DNA of 64,000 nucleotides from Mycolicibacterium neoaurum VKM Ac-1815D (lineage in GTDB: Bacteria > Actinomycetota > Actinomycetes > Mycobacteriales > Mycobacteriaceae), in contig NC_023036.2 of the NCBI RefSeq assembly GCF_000317305.3, forward strand, positions 1,302,001 through 1,366,000. Reading direction: 5' to 3'. Shown in pieces: positions 9,462 to 18,334 of this stretch; within the stretch, counting starts at the first letter, position 1; each line of letters starts with the position of its first letter. The notes below the pieces were generated by a model. That model ran no database searches, was not told the DNA's origin, and saw nothing but the letters and a program-made list of their open reading frames with translations. A program made the position numbers and the translations under genes.

Positions 9462-10175
9462 CTAAATCGACTTCGCGAAAATATAAAAATCTGAAAAACT
9501 AGTATTGTCGGGATCAATGTCGGAATGCGGATAACGGTTTTTGATTGTATCAATTAGTTTATAGTCAGGACGTCGTTGTTCAACCCAGCGCGTGAACTTG
9601 CGATGCCTCACATGCGGATCTGGCCATTCTGAATCGCTGTTACTCGCGTAAATGATAACGAACTTGGTGGATATATCGAACAATTGCTCCATGTAGAGAT
9701 CGAACACATTATCTTCTACCAGATGGTAGATGACATCAAGAGACAAAGACAAATCGGCCTTCGTCCGATCGGTTAGTTCAGAGATATGCAAGATTCGGAC
9801 AGACGAATCTTGAGCGAAGAGTGCGCGCGTTTTGGCAACCACCGATTTCGAAACGTCAAAACCCGTATACAGCGGGTAGTCTGCGAGGCGAAGCTGGGCA
9901 CCGTCGCCGACTCCGAGCTCGACGACGCTACGCACATTATTTCTCTTTACAAAATCGTTGACTACTTCTGCCTTGAACTCGGCTAAGCGGTTGTAAGATC
10001 CAGCGCCCGAGTTGCCACCCTCGCGGTAGCGGTTCTCCCAGTACTCGGCGGAGTTTTTGAACGGAATGGGCCCAGCCAGCCTTTGTCGAAGTCGCAGCTT
10101 GATTTTGCTGAGCATGGACCGATGCGAACCCGATTTCGTCACTGCCCGCTCTCCACTTCTTGGAAGGGCTGTCAT
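9462..10175 (-). CDS. Class I SAM-dependent methyltransferase
   Basis: A 237-residue predicted methyltransferase with a Rossmann core. Motif I is VVELGVGDG at 84-92, followed by an acidic strand YTGFDVSK. The post-II block LSLDVIYHLVED at 144-155 is typical of methyltransferases that modify sugars or lipids. In this setting it may methylate a sugar of the polysaccharide; this is inference. The DNA is strikingly richer in A+T than the 65-70% G+C backbone seen later in the window. The start is taken at 10175, preceded by GGGAA. An internal ATG at 10115 is possible. It is convergent with the preceding glycosyltransferase gene. Confidence 0.82.
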   Translation of the reverse strand: MTALPRSGERAVTKSGSHRSMLSKIKLRLRQRLAGPIPFKNSAEYWENRYREGGNSGAGSYNRLAEFKAEVVNDFVKRNNVRSVVELGVGDGAQLRLADYPLYTGFDVSKSVVAKTRALFAQDSSVRILHISELTDRTKADLSLSLDVIYHLVEDNVFDLYMEQLFDISTKFVIIYASNSDSEWPDPHVRHRKFTRWVEQRRPDYKLIDTIKNRYPHSDIDPDNTSFSDFYIFAKSI

Positions 10176-10358
10176 TCCCGACAGAATTTTTGCAGGGGCA
10201 AGAAGATCCGACCCTCGCTGTTGTCTAAACCATTATGGTACATCATGTTTAAAAGAGTCGCGGCCGTGAACAGCCTCAGCACACGATTCAATTGGCGGGA
10301 TGGCTTTCAGATATAAATCTCGGCTACCAAAGCGTTGTCCGATTGTTCAGGGTAGGGG
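10176..10358. other. Low-G+C intergenic region, no gene seen
   Basis: About 180 bases upstream of the methyltransferase gene and downstream of the Tat-protein gene on the minus strand. The sequence is visibly AT-rich for this genome. It presumably contains the methyltransferase promoter, but I cannot place -10 and -35 boxes with confidence. Confidence 0.4.
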
Positions 10359-11804
10359 TTAACCCTGCCCTGCGGTTCCGTTGCAACTTCTTGATCTGAG
10401 TGCTTCCGATAAAGATGTGATGGAGGCTGTCGTTACTTTCATGACTTCGGGTCGCGAAAATGCAGCTAGCAGTAACCAGACTGCATGGTAAAGCGCCCAT
10501 TCCGATCGAAACGTAATTGAAGATGACGTCTGGCGATGGAACTCTTCCACATGCAGGCCCGCCCATGTGGCTGCAGGCACCGAGGACGTTGTGTCGAGAC
10601 GTAGGATATGGGCGAGCGAATCCATAGCCGCGAACGGCGCCATCTGCTGTCCGTAGTTTTCAGGATTCGCAGGATAGTAAATTCTCGGCGAGTCAGTCAC
10701 GTAATAGCTGCCTCCGGGTGATTGCCACGGGGGTGCGGCGAATTTGAAATCTGCCATCGCGCGATATATAAGATCGCCTTGGCGAAGTGTGCAGGCCGGA
10801 ATTGGATAATCTTCGTGTGCGAATAGGACTCCGTTCAACCAGTTCTGGGCTAGTGCTGCGGAATAGCGTGGATTCGGGTACCCATGATTGACAACGATGC
10901 CGTCACCCGTCAGATTTGAACCACTGACGATTTCGCCTACTATTTCTCCGTGGATTCTGTCTGCACTAGCTGTATCAGCCGGAACGGAGCCGACAGACGT
11001 TGAAAGCTCCACGAACTTGGCCATCCAACCTGCTGCGTGCTGATGGTCAGGAAGCATTATCAGGGCCGTAGCGAGCATGGACGCATTCCACGCGGACTCC
11101 TCCGCCTTTGTGTCCCCTTCGTAGTGTGTGTTCCCCGTGCGATCGCGCCAGTACGGAACAGTGAAAGTGAGGAATCGATCGGCTTCGTACACAACCATTT
11201 TCACAATGGACGCCCGCTCAGCCGCCGAGAACTCTTTCCAAACAAGCCAAGCGCCGTGAGACACAAAATGGCACCACAGTGCACCTTGCCAATCGTTGTG
11301 CGACGCGTCATACGACCACGGTCCGGGCCGTCCACCCCATCCGTCTGGGTGCTGCGATACGTGTTTGGCCGTCAAGGACTTGATGAGACGCGTGACCTGA
11401 GTTACCGCGTTGGACCGCGGGACCCCGGCGGTGGATTCGTCATACACGTCCAGTTTGATCAGAGCCGCTATACCGAACGCTATCGTGCACGGTTTGCGAA
11501 TGTGCCATTCATCGAACGGTCCAAAATCGGTGATCAGCTCGGACTTCGTATCGTATTTGGATTGAAGAAAGGCAAGGTTCTCGCCCGCGCAGAGGTTTGC
11601 GATCTCTGCTGCCTTGAGGGTCAGTGACGCATCTAGTCGTCGACCATTGAGGAGGACGGGTCCGCTGCCGCTCGCAGAATCGCATGCTGAAACGGGCGGA
11701 GCTGTAGCCAAAAGCAGCGCACCCGCCCCGGATGCTTTGAGAAGCATGCGTCGAGACATGGTTGGTACGTCGAGGGCGCGGCCTTCCTGGCCATCGACTG
11801 TCAC
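10359..11804 (-). CDS. Tat-exported putative lipoprotein, possible alpha/alpha-toroid polysaccharide-active enzyme
   Basis: A 481-residue protein of unknown function. A twin-arginine signal is clear: SRRMLLKAS with the arginines at 18-19, then a hydrophobic run ending in PPVSAC at residue 41. VSAC fits a lipobox, so the mature protein may be lipid-anchored outside the membrane after folded export. The rest is rich in helices with repeated W/H/Y stretches (GGRPGPWSYDASHND, EGDTKAEESAWNASMLATAL, NHGYPNPRYSAALAQNW). This suggests the alpha/alpha-toroid fold of polysaccharide lyases and heparinase-like proteins. That is a fold-level guess, not an assignment. The start is GTG with CTGGAGAT eight bases upstream. 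Its place in the locus suggests trimming or release of the polymer. Confidence 0.7.
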   Translation of the reverse strand: MTVDGQEGRALDVPTMSRRMLLKASGAGALLLATAPPVSACDSASGSGPVLLNGRRLDASLTLKAAEIANLCAGENLAFLQSKYDTKSELITDFGPFDEWHIRKPCTIAFGIAALIKLDVYDESTAGVPRSNAVTQVTRLIKSLTAKHVSQHPDGWGGRPGPWSYDASHNDWQGALWCHFVSHGAWLVWKEFSAAERASIVKMVVYEADRFLTFTVPYWRDRTGNTHYEGDTKAEESAWNASMLATALIMLPDHQHAAGWMAKFVELSTSVGSVPADTASADRIHGEIVGEIVSGSNLTGDGIVVNHGYPNPRYSAALAQNWLNGVLFAHEDYPIPACTLRQGDLIYRAMADFKFAAPPWQSPGGSYYVTDSPRIYYPANPENYGQQMAPFAAMDSLAHILRLDTTSSVPAATWAGLHVEEFHRQTSSSITFRSEWALYHAVWLLLAAFSRPEVMKVTTASITSLSEALRSRSCNGTAGQG

Positions 11805-11987
11805 TAGCTATCTCCAGCGTGTGCGGATCATGATCTTTTAGAATTTCAGGTTGAGTTGCAACTCATGGCTTGTGGTCACCGTGGCTGAAGCCCAAAGACC
11901 CAGTGACCGCAATGGCTCACGTCTGGGATAGACGTGTTGCACCAAGTGCCATGTCGGATGGGCCGTGCTGAGCAATCCACCCAATGC

Positions 11988-13490
11988 TCAATCAGGATTC
12001 CCGGTCCTGTCTGATCGCAGGAGGTCGCTGGAGGAGGTTGAAGGTGCCACCATCGACTGAGTCGAACGCTTGGTTCCTGCAGGCGGCGCGGAGGGAGTGG
12101 ACTTCTTCGTTGCGCGCCTGCGCCCTTTGAACCCGCGCGGGCTGGACCCCTCTTTGTAGTCATAGTGGTAGTACGATCCGCCGCGAGATGGCGTGAGTGT
12201 GAACACTGCGCCCAACACGGTTGCGCCGACGTCACGGAGGCTTTCCACCGCGTGCGCAAGCTGATCACGCTTAGTCCGCCCGTACCTAGCGATGACAAGT
12301 ACCCCGTCAGCCTCGGCCGCCAAGATGGCTGCGTCTGTGACGGCGAGGAGGGGAGTCGTGTCAACGATTACATAGTCGAATTGTGAGCGGAGCTCGGAAA
12401 GCAGACTTTTGGCGGCCTGGGACCCGAGAAGTTCGCTTGGGTTAGGCGGGATTTCCCCCGATGTCAGAACCGTCAGGCCGGGAAACTGCGACTTTTGAAG
12501 TGACTCAGAAAGCGTCGCCCGTCCACTTAAAATTGTGCTGAAGCCAACCTGGCCGATCAGGTTCAGATACTTATGTAGTGTCGGTCGGCGCATATCGCCG
12601 TCTACCAGCACCACGTTGTGATCGGCTTCGGCCAAGGCGAGTGCAATGTTGATCGCGGTTGTCGATTTACCCTCGCTTGGTACTGAACTCGTGATGAGGA
12701 TGACGCGAGGCGGGTTATCGACCGCCAAAAAGTGCAGATTAGTACGGATCTTTCTGAAAGCCTCCGCAATCAGAGAGTTATCCGTATCGAAAGCGATAGC
12801 AGGCTTGTCCTTGCGTTCTTTGTCCATCGGGATGCTGCCGACTAGGCCAGTGCCCGTGACTGCGTCGAGAGCTTGCCGATCCTTCACGGTGTTGTCTAGT
12901 ACATCGCGCAATATGGCCAGTCCGATTCCCGCTGCTAAGCCTGCGAGAAGGCCAAGAAGGATGTTGCGTGAAGTCTTCGGAACTACCGGGTCATCGGGTA
13001 TCGAAGCACGCTGCTCTACGACGACCCGTGAACTCGGGCTGGTTCCGTCCTCCGGTGTCTCGAGCTCCCGCACCAAGTTTACAAATTCGTCTGACAAGGC
13101 GTTCGCAATATCACGCGCTTCAACCGGCGACTCATCGAGAACGTCCACGTTAATAAGCACGGTATTGAGTTTGGCAGTCGCTTTGACATGCGCCTGTAGC
13201 TCTTCGGCGCTCATCGGGAGGCCAAGTTTGTCAATGGTTCGCTGAGCAAGTGATCGACCCATGAGTAGCTCGGCGTATGACGCAACGCGGTCTTGCGAGA
13301 CTCTATTGCCCTGATAACTCTCAGCGAGAGTCTCACCGCCAGTTGTGGATACGAACAGCCTTGTCGACGCCTGATATAGGGGCGTGGTGAGCAGCGTGTA
13401 GACGACTGCCCCCATCAGACCGATGCCAGTTGCCACACACACGGTTAGCCATCGAGTTCGCAGTAGTTTGATGACATCCTGAAGGTTCAA
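11988..13490 (-). CDS. Wzz-type co-polymerase fused to tyrosine autokinase (BY-kinase)
   Basis: A 500-residue membrane protein predicted to control chain length and assembly in Wzy-dependent polysaccharide export. The N-terminal Wzz domain has membrane helices at about 13-36 and 176-195 around an external helical region. The cytoplasmic BY-kinase domain carries Walker A SVPSEGKST at 269-277, Walker A' VVLVDGDMRRP at 293-303, the PPNPSELL motif at 348-355 and Walker B FDYVIVDTTP at 371-380. A tyrosine cluster for autophosphorylation sits at Y440, Y441, Y443 and Y445, followed by a basic Ser/Thr/Pro-rich tail. The single-chain arrangement is usual in actinobacteria and Gram-negatives, unlike the split CpsC/CpsD of Firmicutes. 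It is transcribed towards the Tat-protein gene. Confidence 0.93.
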   Translation of the reverse strand: MNLQDVIKLLRTRWLTVCVATGIGLMGAVVYTLLTTPLYQASTRLFVSTTGGETLAESYQGNRVSQDRVASYAELLMGRSLAQRTIDKLGLPMSAEELQAHVKATAKLNTVLINVDVLDESPVEARDIANALSDEFVNLVRELETPEDGTSPSSRVVVEQRASIPDDPVVPKTSRNILLGLLAGLAAGIGLAILRDVLDNTVKDRQALDAVTGTGLVGSIPMDKERKDKPAIAFDTDNSLIAEAFRKIRTNLHFLAVDNPPRVILITSSVPSEGKSTTAINIALALAEADHNVVLVDGDMRRPTLHKYLNLIGQVGFSTILSGRATLSESLQKSQFPGLTVLTSGEIPPNPSELLGSQAAKSLLSELRSQFDYVIVDTTPLLAVTDAAILAAEADGVLVIARYGRTKRDQLAHAVESLRDVGATVLGAVFTLTPSRGGSYYHYDYKEGSSPRGFKGRRRATKKSTPSAPPAGTKRSTQSMVAPSTSSSDLLRSDRTGNPD

Positions 13491-13569
13491 CGGCTTCCCT
13501 CCACTGCTGTGTCCCTAAGGGGGCGTGCAGTTCCCTGCATATCAATGACTGGGAGCACGCGATGTGGAC

Positions 13570-15417
13570 CTACTTCGAGCATTCGGGAACCGATACTACG
13601 GGCGCCACCCCGTCGACTAGGGGCTGAATCGGAACTCTCGGCGTGCCGGCGACGGTCGGCTCTGACAGTCGAAAAGTGAGCTCACCGGATTGGCCAGGCG
13701 GTATCAGCACCTGCACTTCAAAGGTGGGGTGGCCGCGTTCGGTGCCCACGAATACCTGGGTGCGTTCGCCGTTGGCTAGTCCGCTCTGCAATTTTGCGCC
13801 ATTGGTGGCTAATAGCTTTACGGAGGTAGCCATTGACCCATTGGGCAATTTGACAGGCAAGTCGGGGTTCAACCCGCCGGCGCTTGCGACGTAATCAGGA
13901 AGGGGACCTGATGGTGCAGCGTTCTTCAGTCGAATCGTCACGGTGGAGTTTCGGGTGTCTCCGTCACACCTGTCGGCGACGTACTCGATCTCGCGTTCCA
14001 AGTAGTAGTCCATCTTGTTTCCGCCGAGATTGTTCAACACCACTGCGGCGTACGGTGCGTCATCGTCCGGGACGATATGTGCCAGAGGAGTCTGCTCCAG
14101 CAATTCCTGTTCGGCGGGAACCGCACTCCACACCGCAATGCGGCCTTCGTTGGCAGCTTTCCCGAGCGCTTCAAGTAGCACTCTGGGTGAACCGCTGGCG
14201 CTTGTCACCTTTTTGACAACTTCACTGGCAATGTCCTGAAGATACTGCTTTCGCGCCGCCTGGTCGGTGGGAAAACGAGCGTAGGCGGTCGACTCGGTCA
14301 ACTCGACGACGTTGTCTTTGGTCACCTGTTCACCGTCAGGCATGGTCACCGGTCCCACCGCGCCGAGGATGTAACTGAGTGCGAACGGATCGAGGGCGAT
14401 GACCCCGTCCACGTTCATGCCGGTCTGCTGCGCCCACATCGATTTCCAGATCTGGGCCGCGTACGGGAAGTGTGGGCTCAAATTGCTGTTGCGGAAGTCG
14501 CTGAAAGGGTTGGCGTATCCGTAGTTTTGGTTGAACTCGGCACCCAGGTCGATGGGTGTGAAAGGTTTGTCCAGCGCGGTGTTGGCGCCGAGCGTGTCGA
14601 CGGTGGCAACACCATTGTCGAATCGCAGAACCCCGAAGCCGCCCAACAGCCCGCCGGTGCCGCGCGCCTCGGCGTTGGTCTGAAAGGCCATGAAATAGGA
14701 ACGCGGGCCGTCCGCTCCCATCATCGGTGGGACCAGCCGTGAGGCCAGCGCCGTGTTCTCCAGAAGCCCGGTGATCTGAGCCGTCTGCTCCTGCAACTGT
14801 GTGCGTGCGTCCGACAACGTCGACACATATCGGGGATCCGAAATGGCCTGCGCCTCGCTGTTCAGCCGGGTTGCCGCCTCCGCCAGGGAGGTCAGATTCG
14901 GCTCCTCCGAGCGCAGCAGCGCGACGTCCACCCGGCTACCGTCCACCAGGCGATCGGGCGACAGCGCCGTGCCGGCCTGTGCCGCGGGCTTGAGTACGTC
15001 GTTGGCCAGGCCCAGAACCACATCGGAGATCTGCTGGCCGGTGCGGAACGGGCTACCCACCCACGGGATGGCCGAGGTGACCGTCCAGGGCAGGGAATGC
15101 GTCGCGTCGCTGGCGGCCTGCGCGTGGTACTGGGCATGGTCGACGAAACGGGATGCCGCCTCGGAATCGCCCTGCTGCAGCGCGTCTTTGGCTTGCTGAG
15201 CATTGCTGCGGGCCTGCTCCAGTGCAGACTTGGCGTCCAGCCCGCTCTTGGCCAGCCATCCCGCGAAAGCGACCACGATGGCGAAGGCCACCAGTCCGCC
15301 GATGATGACGGCTCGGCGGTGTCGTCTCAGCTGGGAGCGCGCGTCCCCAAGCCTTCCGCGGTGTTCTTTCCCTGACATTTCATTGTCGTCACCATCGACG
15401 GAGTCAACCTTGGGCAC
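13570..15417 (-). CDS. DUF4012 domain membrane protein
   Basis: A 615-residue protein with a short basic cytoplasmic head, one membrane helix at about 36-56 and a long extracytoplasmic part. A coiled-coil-like Ala/Gln/Asp-rich stretch follows the helix (about 58-110). The central part has the DUF4012 hallmarks: YFMAFQTNAEARGTGG, then a GVIALDPFALSYILGAVGP block, then NNLGGNKMDYYL. The family is common beside actinobacterial exopolysaccharide genes, but its biochemical role is not known to me. Here it lies just upstream of the Wzz/BY-kinase gene with a 79-base gap, so a role in polymer handling at the cell surface is a reasonable inference. The start is GTG at 15417; ATG at 15378 is an alternative. 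Confidence 0.85.
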   Translation of the reverse strand: MPKVDSVDGDDNEMSGKEHRGRLGDARSQLRRHRRAVIIGGLVAFAIVVAFAGWLAKSGLDAKSALEQARSNAQQAKDALQQGDSEAASRFVDHAQYHAQAASDATHSLPWTVTSAIPWVGSPFRTGQQISDVVLGLANDVLKPAAQAGTALSPDRLVDGSRVDVALLRSEEPNLTSLAEAATRLNSEAQAISDPRYVSTLSDARTQLQEQTAQITGLLENTALASRLVPPMMGADGPRSYFMAFQTNAEARGTGGLLGGFGVLRFDNGVATVDTLGANTALDKPFTPIDLGAEFNQNYGYANPFSDFRNSNLSPHFPYAAQIWKSMWAQQTGMNVDGVIALDPFALSYILGAVGPVTMPDGEQVTKDNVVELTESTAYARFPTDQAARKQYLQDIASEVVKKVTSASGSPRVLLEALGKAANEGRIAVWSAVPAEQELLEQTPLAHIVPDDDAPYAAVVLNNLGGNKMDYYLEREIEYVADRCDGDTRNSTVTIRLKNAAPSGPLPDYVASAGGLNPDLPVKLPNGSMATSVKLLATNGAKLQSGLANGERTQVFVGTERGHPTFEVQVLIPPGQSGELTFRLSEPTVAGTPRVPIQPLVDGVAPVVSVPECSK

Positions 15418-15435
15418 TCAGCGCGCTTTCTACAT

Positions 15436-15470
15436 AGATCGGCGCGGACCCACTGAGTGGATCCGCGCCG
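15436..15470 (-). terminator. Hairpin terminator candidate
   Basis: A 16-base-pair inverted repeat with one mismatch and a 3-base loop (left arm begins ATCGGCGCGGA, right arm ends TCCGCGCCGAT). It lies between the frameshifted secreted-protein gene and the DUF4012 gene, both on the minus strand. It has no T-tract, as is common for mycobacterial hairpin terminators, and would end transcription of the upstream gene. Confidence 0.6.
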
Positions 15471-15500
15471 ATGAGACCAGCTTCTGGGCAGAGCTCAAAG

Positions 15501-15910
15501 TCAGGCGCAACCACGCCCGACGGAGAAGGTCGTGGTGCCGTAGGGCCCCACCCGCAGCGATGCGCCGAAGACGCAGGCCTCAAGGTTGAGGTTCTGGGTG
15601 AACCAGCCGTAGAGCGGCTGGAGGAATCCGGGCACCAGGCTCAGCGGCTGGAAGGTGAAGACCGGCGAGCTCGGCGGGGGAGTGGGGTTGGCGGTACCGA
15701 ACCACCAGAGGTTGTTCTGGAAGATTCCGCGGATGGCCTGCTCCGGGGTGGGCAATGCAGCCGCGGCCGGAACGCACGCCGGGTCGGCCGACGGATCACA
15801 CTGGGCGGCGAGGGCGCGGCATGTGCGACCGTGACCGGTGTGAGCGTTGCTGCGGCAGCGAGTGCGCCGGCCGCCAGGCCCATGCTCACCTTGCGTGAAA
15901 CTGCTGACAT
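15501..15910 (-). pseudogene. Small secreted protein gene with a one-base frameshift
   Basis: Two frames together make one protein. The first begins with ATG at 15910 behind an excellent ribosome binding site (AAGGGGGAGAA). It encodes a signal peptide, MSAVSRKVSMGLAAGALAAA onward, ending in a VAHA cleavage site. Within about 15802-15822 the sensible reading moves to another frame, QCDPSADPACVPAAAALP then TPEQAIRGIFQNNLWWFG, and runs to TGA at 15501. The span of 410 bases is one short of 137 codons, so a single missing base in the GC-rich run explains it. The corrected product would be about 136 residues: secreted, Pro/Phe/Trp-rich and of unknown function. It may be a true pseudogene or a sequencing/assembly error. 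Confidence 0.72.
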
Positions 15911-16474
15911 TTCTCCCCCTTGGATGGGCCTTTGAGTTGCGGAAAGCATGTCAGACTGGGAACGTCCTGTCAACACGTTTTCGCAGGTTGCACCGCTACA
16001 TTGTCGCGGCTGGCAACTGTTTACAGGGTTCATGCGGATGTAACCGATCGGCGGCAAAAATTGCATACGCAACCGTCGCCGGTGGCCGTCCGGCGAGTTC
16101 GATCCGAGTCGAATATTCCCCCTCGAAAAGTTTGCCAGCCGGGAGCACGCGTACGGTGGCCTTCGAGTTAGCTGTGATTGCAACCACACGTCGTGTTGCG
16201 GCAGCAGGTCAGCTGATTTGTCCAGTACGGGGACTCGCGGTGCCGTGATCGCTGTCGGACCGAAATTTGGGTCCGCAGTAGCCGTTTCTGCAGCTTGTCG
16301 TCGAGTGGTAGCGGGGCCGTCTGGATATTGACGTTGCTGTTCATTAAAGGCCGGGACACGCCGTTCGGCCGCGGAGGCCCCCGGCCGTTCGCTCAGAACC
16401 CCAATTGTTGCGGCCGACCGTGCCGACGGGCCCCCGTAAGCGTGCCGATGCCGCGGCGTGATTCGGCCGAGATC
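15911..16474. other. Intergenic, no gene seen
   Basis: About 560 bases between the start of the frameshifted secreted-protein gene and the end of the EEP-family gene. Short open frames here (for example 15996-16187 minus) have no recognisable domain or good start. The part next to 15911 should hold the promoter of the secreted-protein gene. No repeat or tRNA is visible. Confidence 0.45.
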
Positions 16475-17410
16475 TCAGTCCACGACCACGGTTGCGGCCA
16501 CCGCGCGGTGGTCCGAACCCGCCACGGCGACCGCCCGAATCGCAGTCACGGTCGCCTTGCGGGTCAGCACATGGTCGAGCGCCAACATCGGTGGGATGCC
16601 GTAACGGCGTAGATGGTTGGGATAGGTACGTATCCGCCCGGCGCCGGCCTGGGCGGCACCGCTGCGGTAACCGCCACTACCCAATAGGCGACGGAACTCC
16701 ACGACATCGGGGGTGGCGTTGAGATCGCCCCCGGCGATCACCGGTCCGGTCGCCGGCAGCTCGCGCAACGTCGGGCCGAGCCGCACGATATCCGCGCGCC
16801 ACGACGGGAACGCCGAGCGCGGCGGCGGCATGTGGGTGGAGATGAACGTCGGTTCGGCATCGGTGCCCGGCAGCCGAACCCGCGCCCATAAGAACCCACG
16901 GGTGAAGCTCCCGTCGGCGCCGGACGCCGTGATCGGATAGCGGCTCCACAATCCCACCCCGGACGCACGCTCCTTGGGGCGCTGCTCGCAGTGCGGAAAG
17001 TGTTGTGCCAGTGCGCTCGAGAGCGCCTCGGCCAGTTCCGGCGTCAGCTCCTGCACGGCGATCACATCGGCATGCTCACGGGCCAGCCGGGCCACGGCCT
17101 CCGGGTCGGCCTTGCCCATCAGCAGGTTTGCCGAGACGAAGCGCACCGGCACACCGCCGGCCGGCCGCGGGCTGCGTCCCCGCAGCGGAAGCAGGAAGGC
17201 GATGGCCGCTGCGGTCGCAACGGCGGCGACGGCGGCCGGCACCCAGTGCCTGCCGAGCGTGAACATGACAGCCGCCGCCGGCGCACCGAGCATCAGATAT
17301 GGCGACAATGCCGCCGTCGCGAGCAGCAGCCGAGCTGCAGCGGGCACCGACCGTGCGACCGCGGCGATCACCGCGCACAACAGCAACAGCGAGCCGAGTA
17401 ACAGCGTCAT
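16475..17410 (-). CDS. Endonuclease/exonuclease/phosphatase (EEP) family membrane protein
   Basis: A 311-residue protein. The first 75 residues form two or three membrane helices. The rest is an EEP fold with the usual catalytic motifs in order: RFVSANLLMGKAD near 89, VIAVQELTPE near 115, STHMPPP, AGGDLNATPD (metal/catalytic Asp and Asn) and the C-terminal AGSDHRAV. Members hydrolyse phosphodiester or phosphomonoester bonds in nucleic acids, lipids or inositol phosphates. The membrane anchor with the catalytic part probably outside suggests a lipid- or nucleotide-related substrate, but this is not determined. The gene lies 39 bases downstream of the mycolate methyltransferase gene in the same direction. 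Confidence 0.85.
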   Translation of the reverse strand: MTLLLGSLLLLCAVIAAVARSVPAAARLLLATAALSPYLMLGAPAAAVMFTLGRHWVPAAVAAVATAAAIAFLLPLRGRSPRPAGGVPVRFVSANLLMGKADPEAVARLAREHADVIAVQELTPELAEALSSALAQHFPHCEQRPKERASGVGLWSRYPITASGADGSFTRGFLWARVRLPGTDAEPTFISTHMPPPRSAFPSWRADIVRLGPTLRELPATGPVIAGGDLNATPDVVEFRRLLGSGGYRSGAAQAGAGRIRTYPNHLRRYGIPPMLALDHVLTRKATVTAIRAVAVAGSDHRAVAATVVVD

Positions 17411-17449
17411 TGACTACGGACTGATGTCGCCGTCGCGGGGCAGGCGGGA

Positions 17450-18334
17450 CTACGGCTTGACGTAGGTGACCAGGCTGACGTCGAGGGCCTCGTCGACGTA
17501 GTAGTACTGGCAACCGGTGAGGTAGCGCATGTAGTCGTTGTAGTGCTGCTCGCCGGCTGCGGCGATGGCTTGATCCTTGTTGTGCTCCAGGCGCGCGGCC
17601 CAGATGCCGAGGGTCTTGATGTAGTGGTTACGCAGCGACAGCACCTCGGGAACGGTGAAGCCGGCCTTCTCGCCGTGTTCCACCAGCATCTTGGTGCTCG
17701 GGATCCGGCCGCCGGGGAAGATCACCTCGGCCATGAACTTCGCGAACCGGGCCAGCTCGAAAGTGAGCTTCTTGCCGCGCGCGCGCAGATCGTCGGGGTG
17801 GTAGCCGCAGCTGCTCTGGATGGTCATCCGGCCGCCGGAGGGCAGAATGTCGAAGCTGTTCTTGAAGAACTCGTCGAAGCGCTCGAACCCGAAGTGTTCG
17901 ATGGCCTCGATCGACACGATGGCGTCGACGGGAGAGTGGAACTGCTCCCAGCCTTCCAACCGCACATCGAAGGTGCGCTCGGAATCGATGGAGCTGAGCA
18001 GCTGATTGCAGTACGCCTGCTGATTCTTGCTGAGCGTCAGACCGATGACGTTGACGTCGTACTTCTCCATGGCGCGCTGCAGCGTGAGCCCCCATCCGCA
18101 GCCGACCTCCAACAACGTCTGGCCGGGCTGGAGGTTCAACCGGTCCAGGTGCTGGTCGACATTGGCGATCTGGGCCTCGGACAGCGTGACGCTGGGTCCG
18201 GTGAAGAAGGCGCTGCTGTACTTGCGCGTCGGGTCCTGGAAGACGCCGAAGAAATCATCGGACAAATCGTAATGAGCCTGGATGTCCTCGAAATGCGGCC
18301 GCATGTCCGTGGTGCCGCTCGACTTGTCAGACAT
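17450..18334 (-). CDS. Mycolic acid methyltransferase, MmaA4-like
   Basis: A 294-residue SAM enzyme of the cyclopropane synthase/mycolate methyltransferase family, acting on meromycolyl chains in the cytoplasm. The start [19 protein letters not shown] fits the family length; a longer in-frame start at 18409 is less likely. Visible motifs are [10 protein letters not shown], the SAM loop [17 protein letters not shown], the active-site [13 protein letters not shown] block, [11 protein letters not shown] and a C-terminal [17 protein letters not shown] with YHP and SLVTYVKP resembles MmaA4, the enzyme that makes the hydroxylated precursor of keto/methoxy mycolates, more than the cyclopropanating paralogues. 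The neighbouring paralogue and lipG confirm the mmaA cluster context. Exact product specificity is inferred only. Confidence 0.85.
   Translation of the reverse strand: MSDKSSGTTDMRPHFEDIQAHYDLSDDFFGVFQDPTRKYSSAFFTGPSVTLSEAQIANVDQHLDRLNLQPGQTLLEVGCGWGLTLQRAMEKYDVNVIGLTLSKNQQAYCNQLLSSIDSERTFDVRLEGWEQFHSPVDAIVSIEAIEHFGFERFDEFFKNSFDILPSGGRMTIQSSCGYHPDDLRARGKKLTFELARFAKFMAEVIFPGGRIPSTKMLVEHGEKAGFTVPEVLSLRNHYIKTLGIWAARLEHNKDQAIAAAGEQHYNDYMRYLTGCQYYYVDEALDVSLVTYVKP

Noticed and set aside
15996..16187. Minus-strand open frame of 63 codons in the gap before the EEP gene
   Set aside because: No recognisable domain, and it lies in the likely promoter region of the secreted-protein gene.
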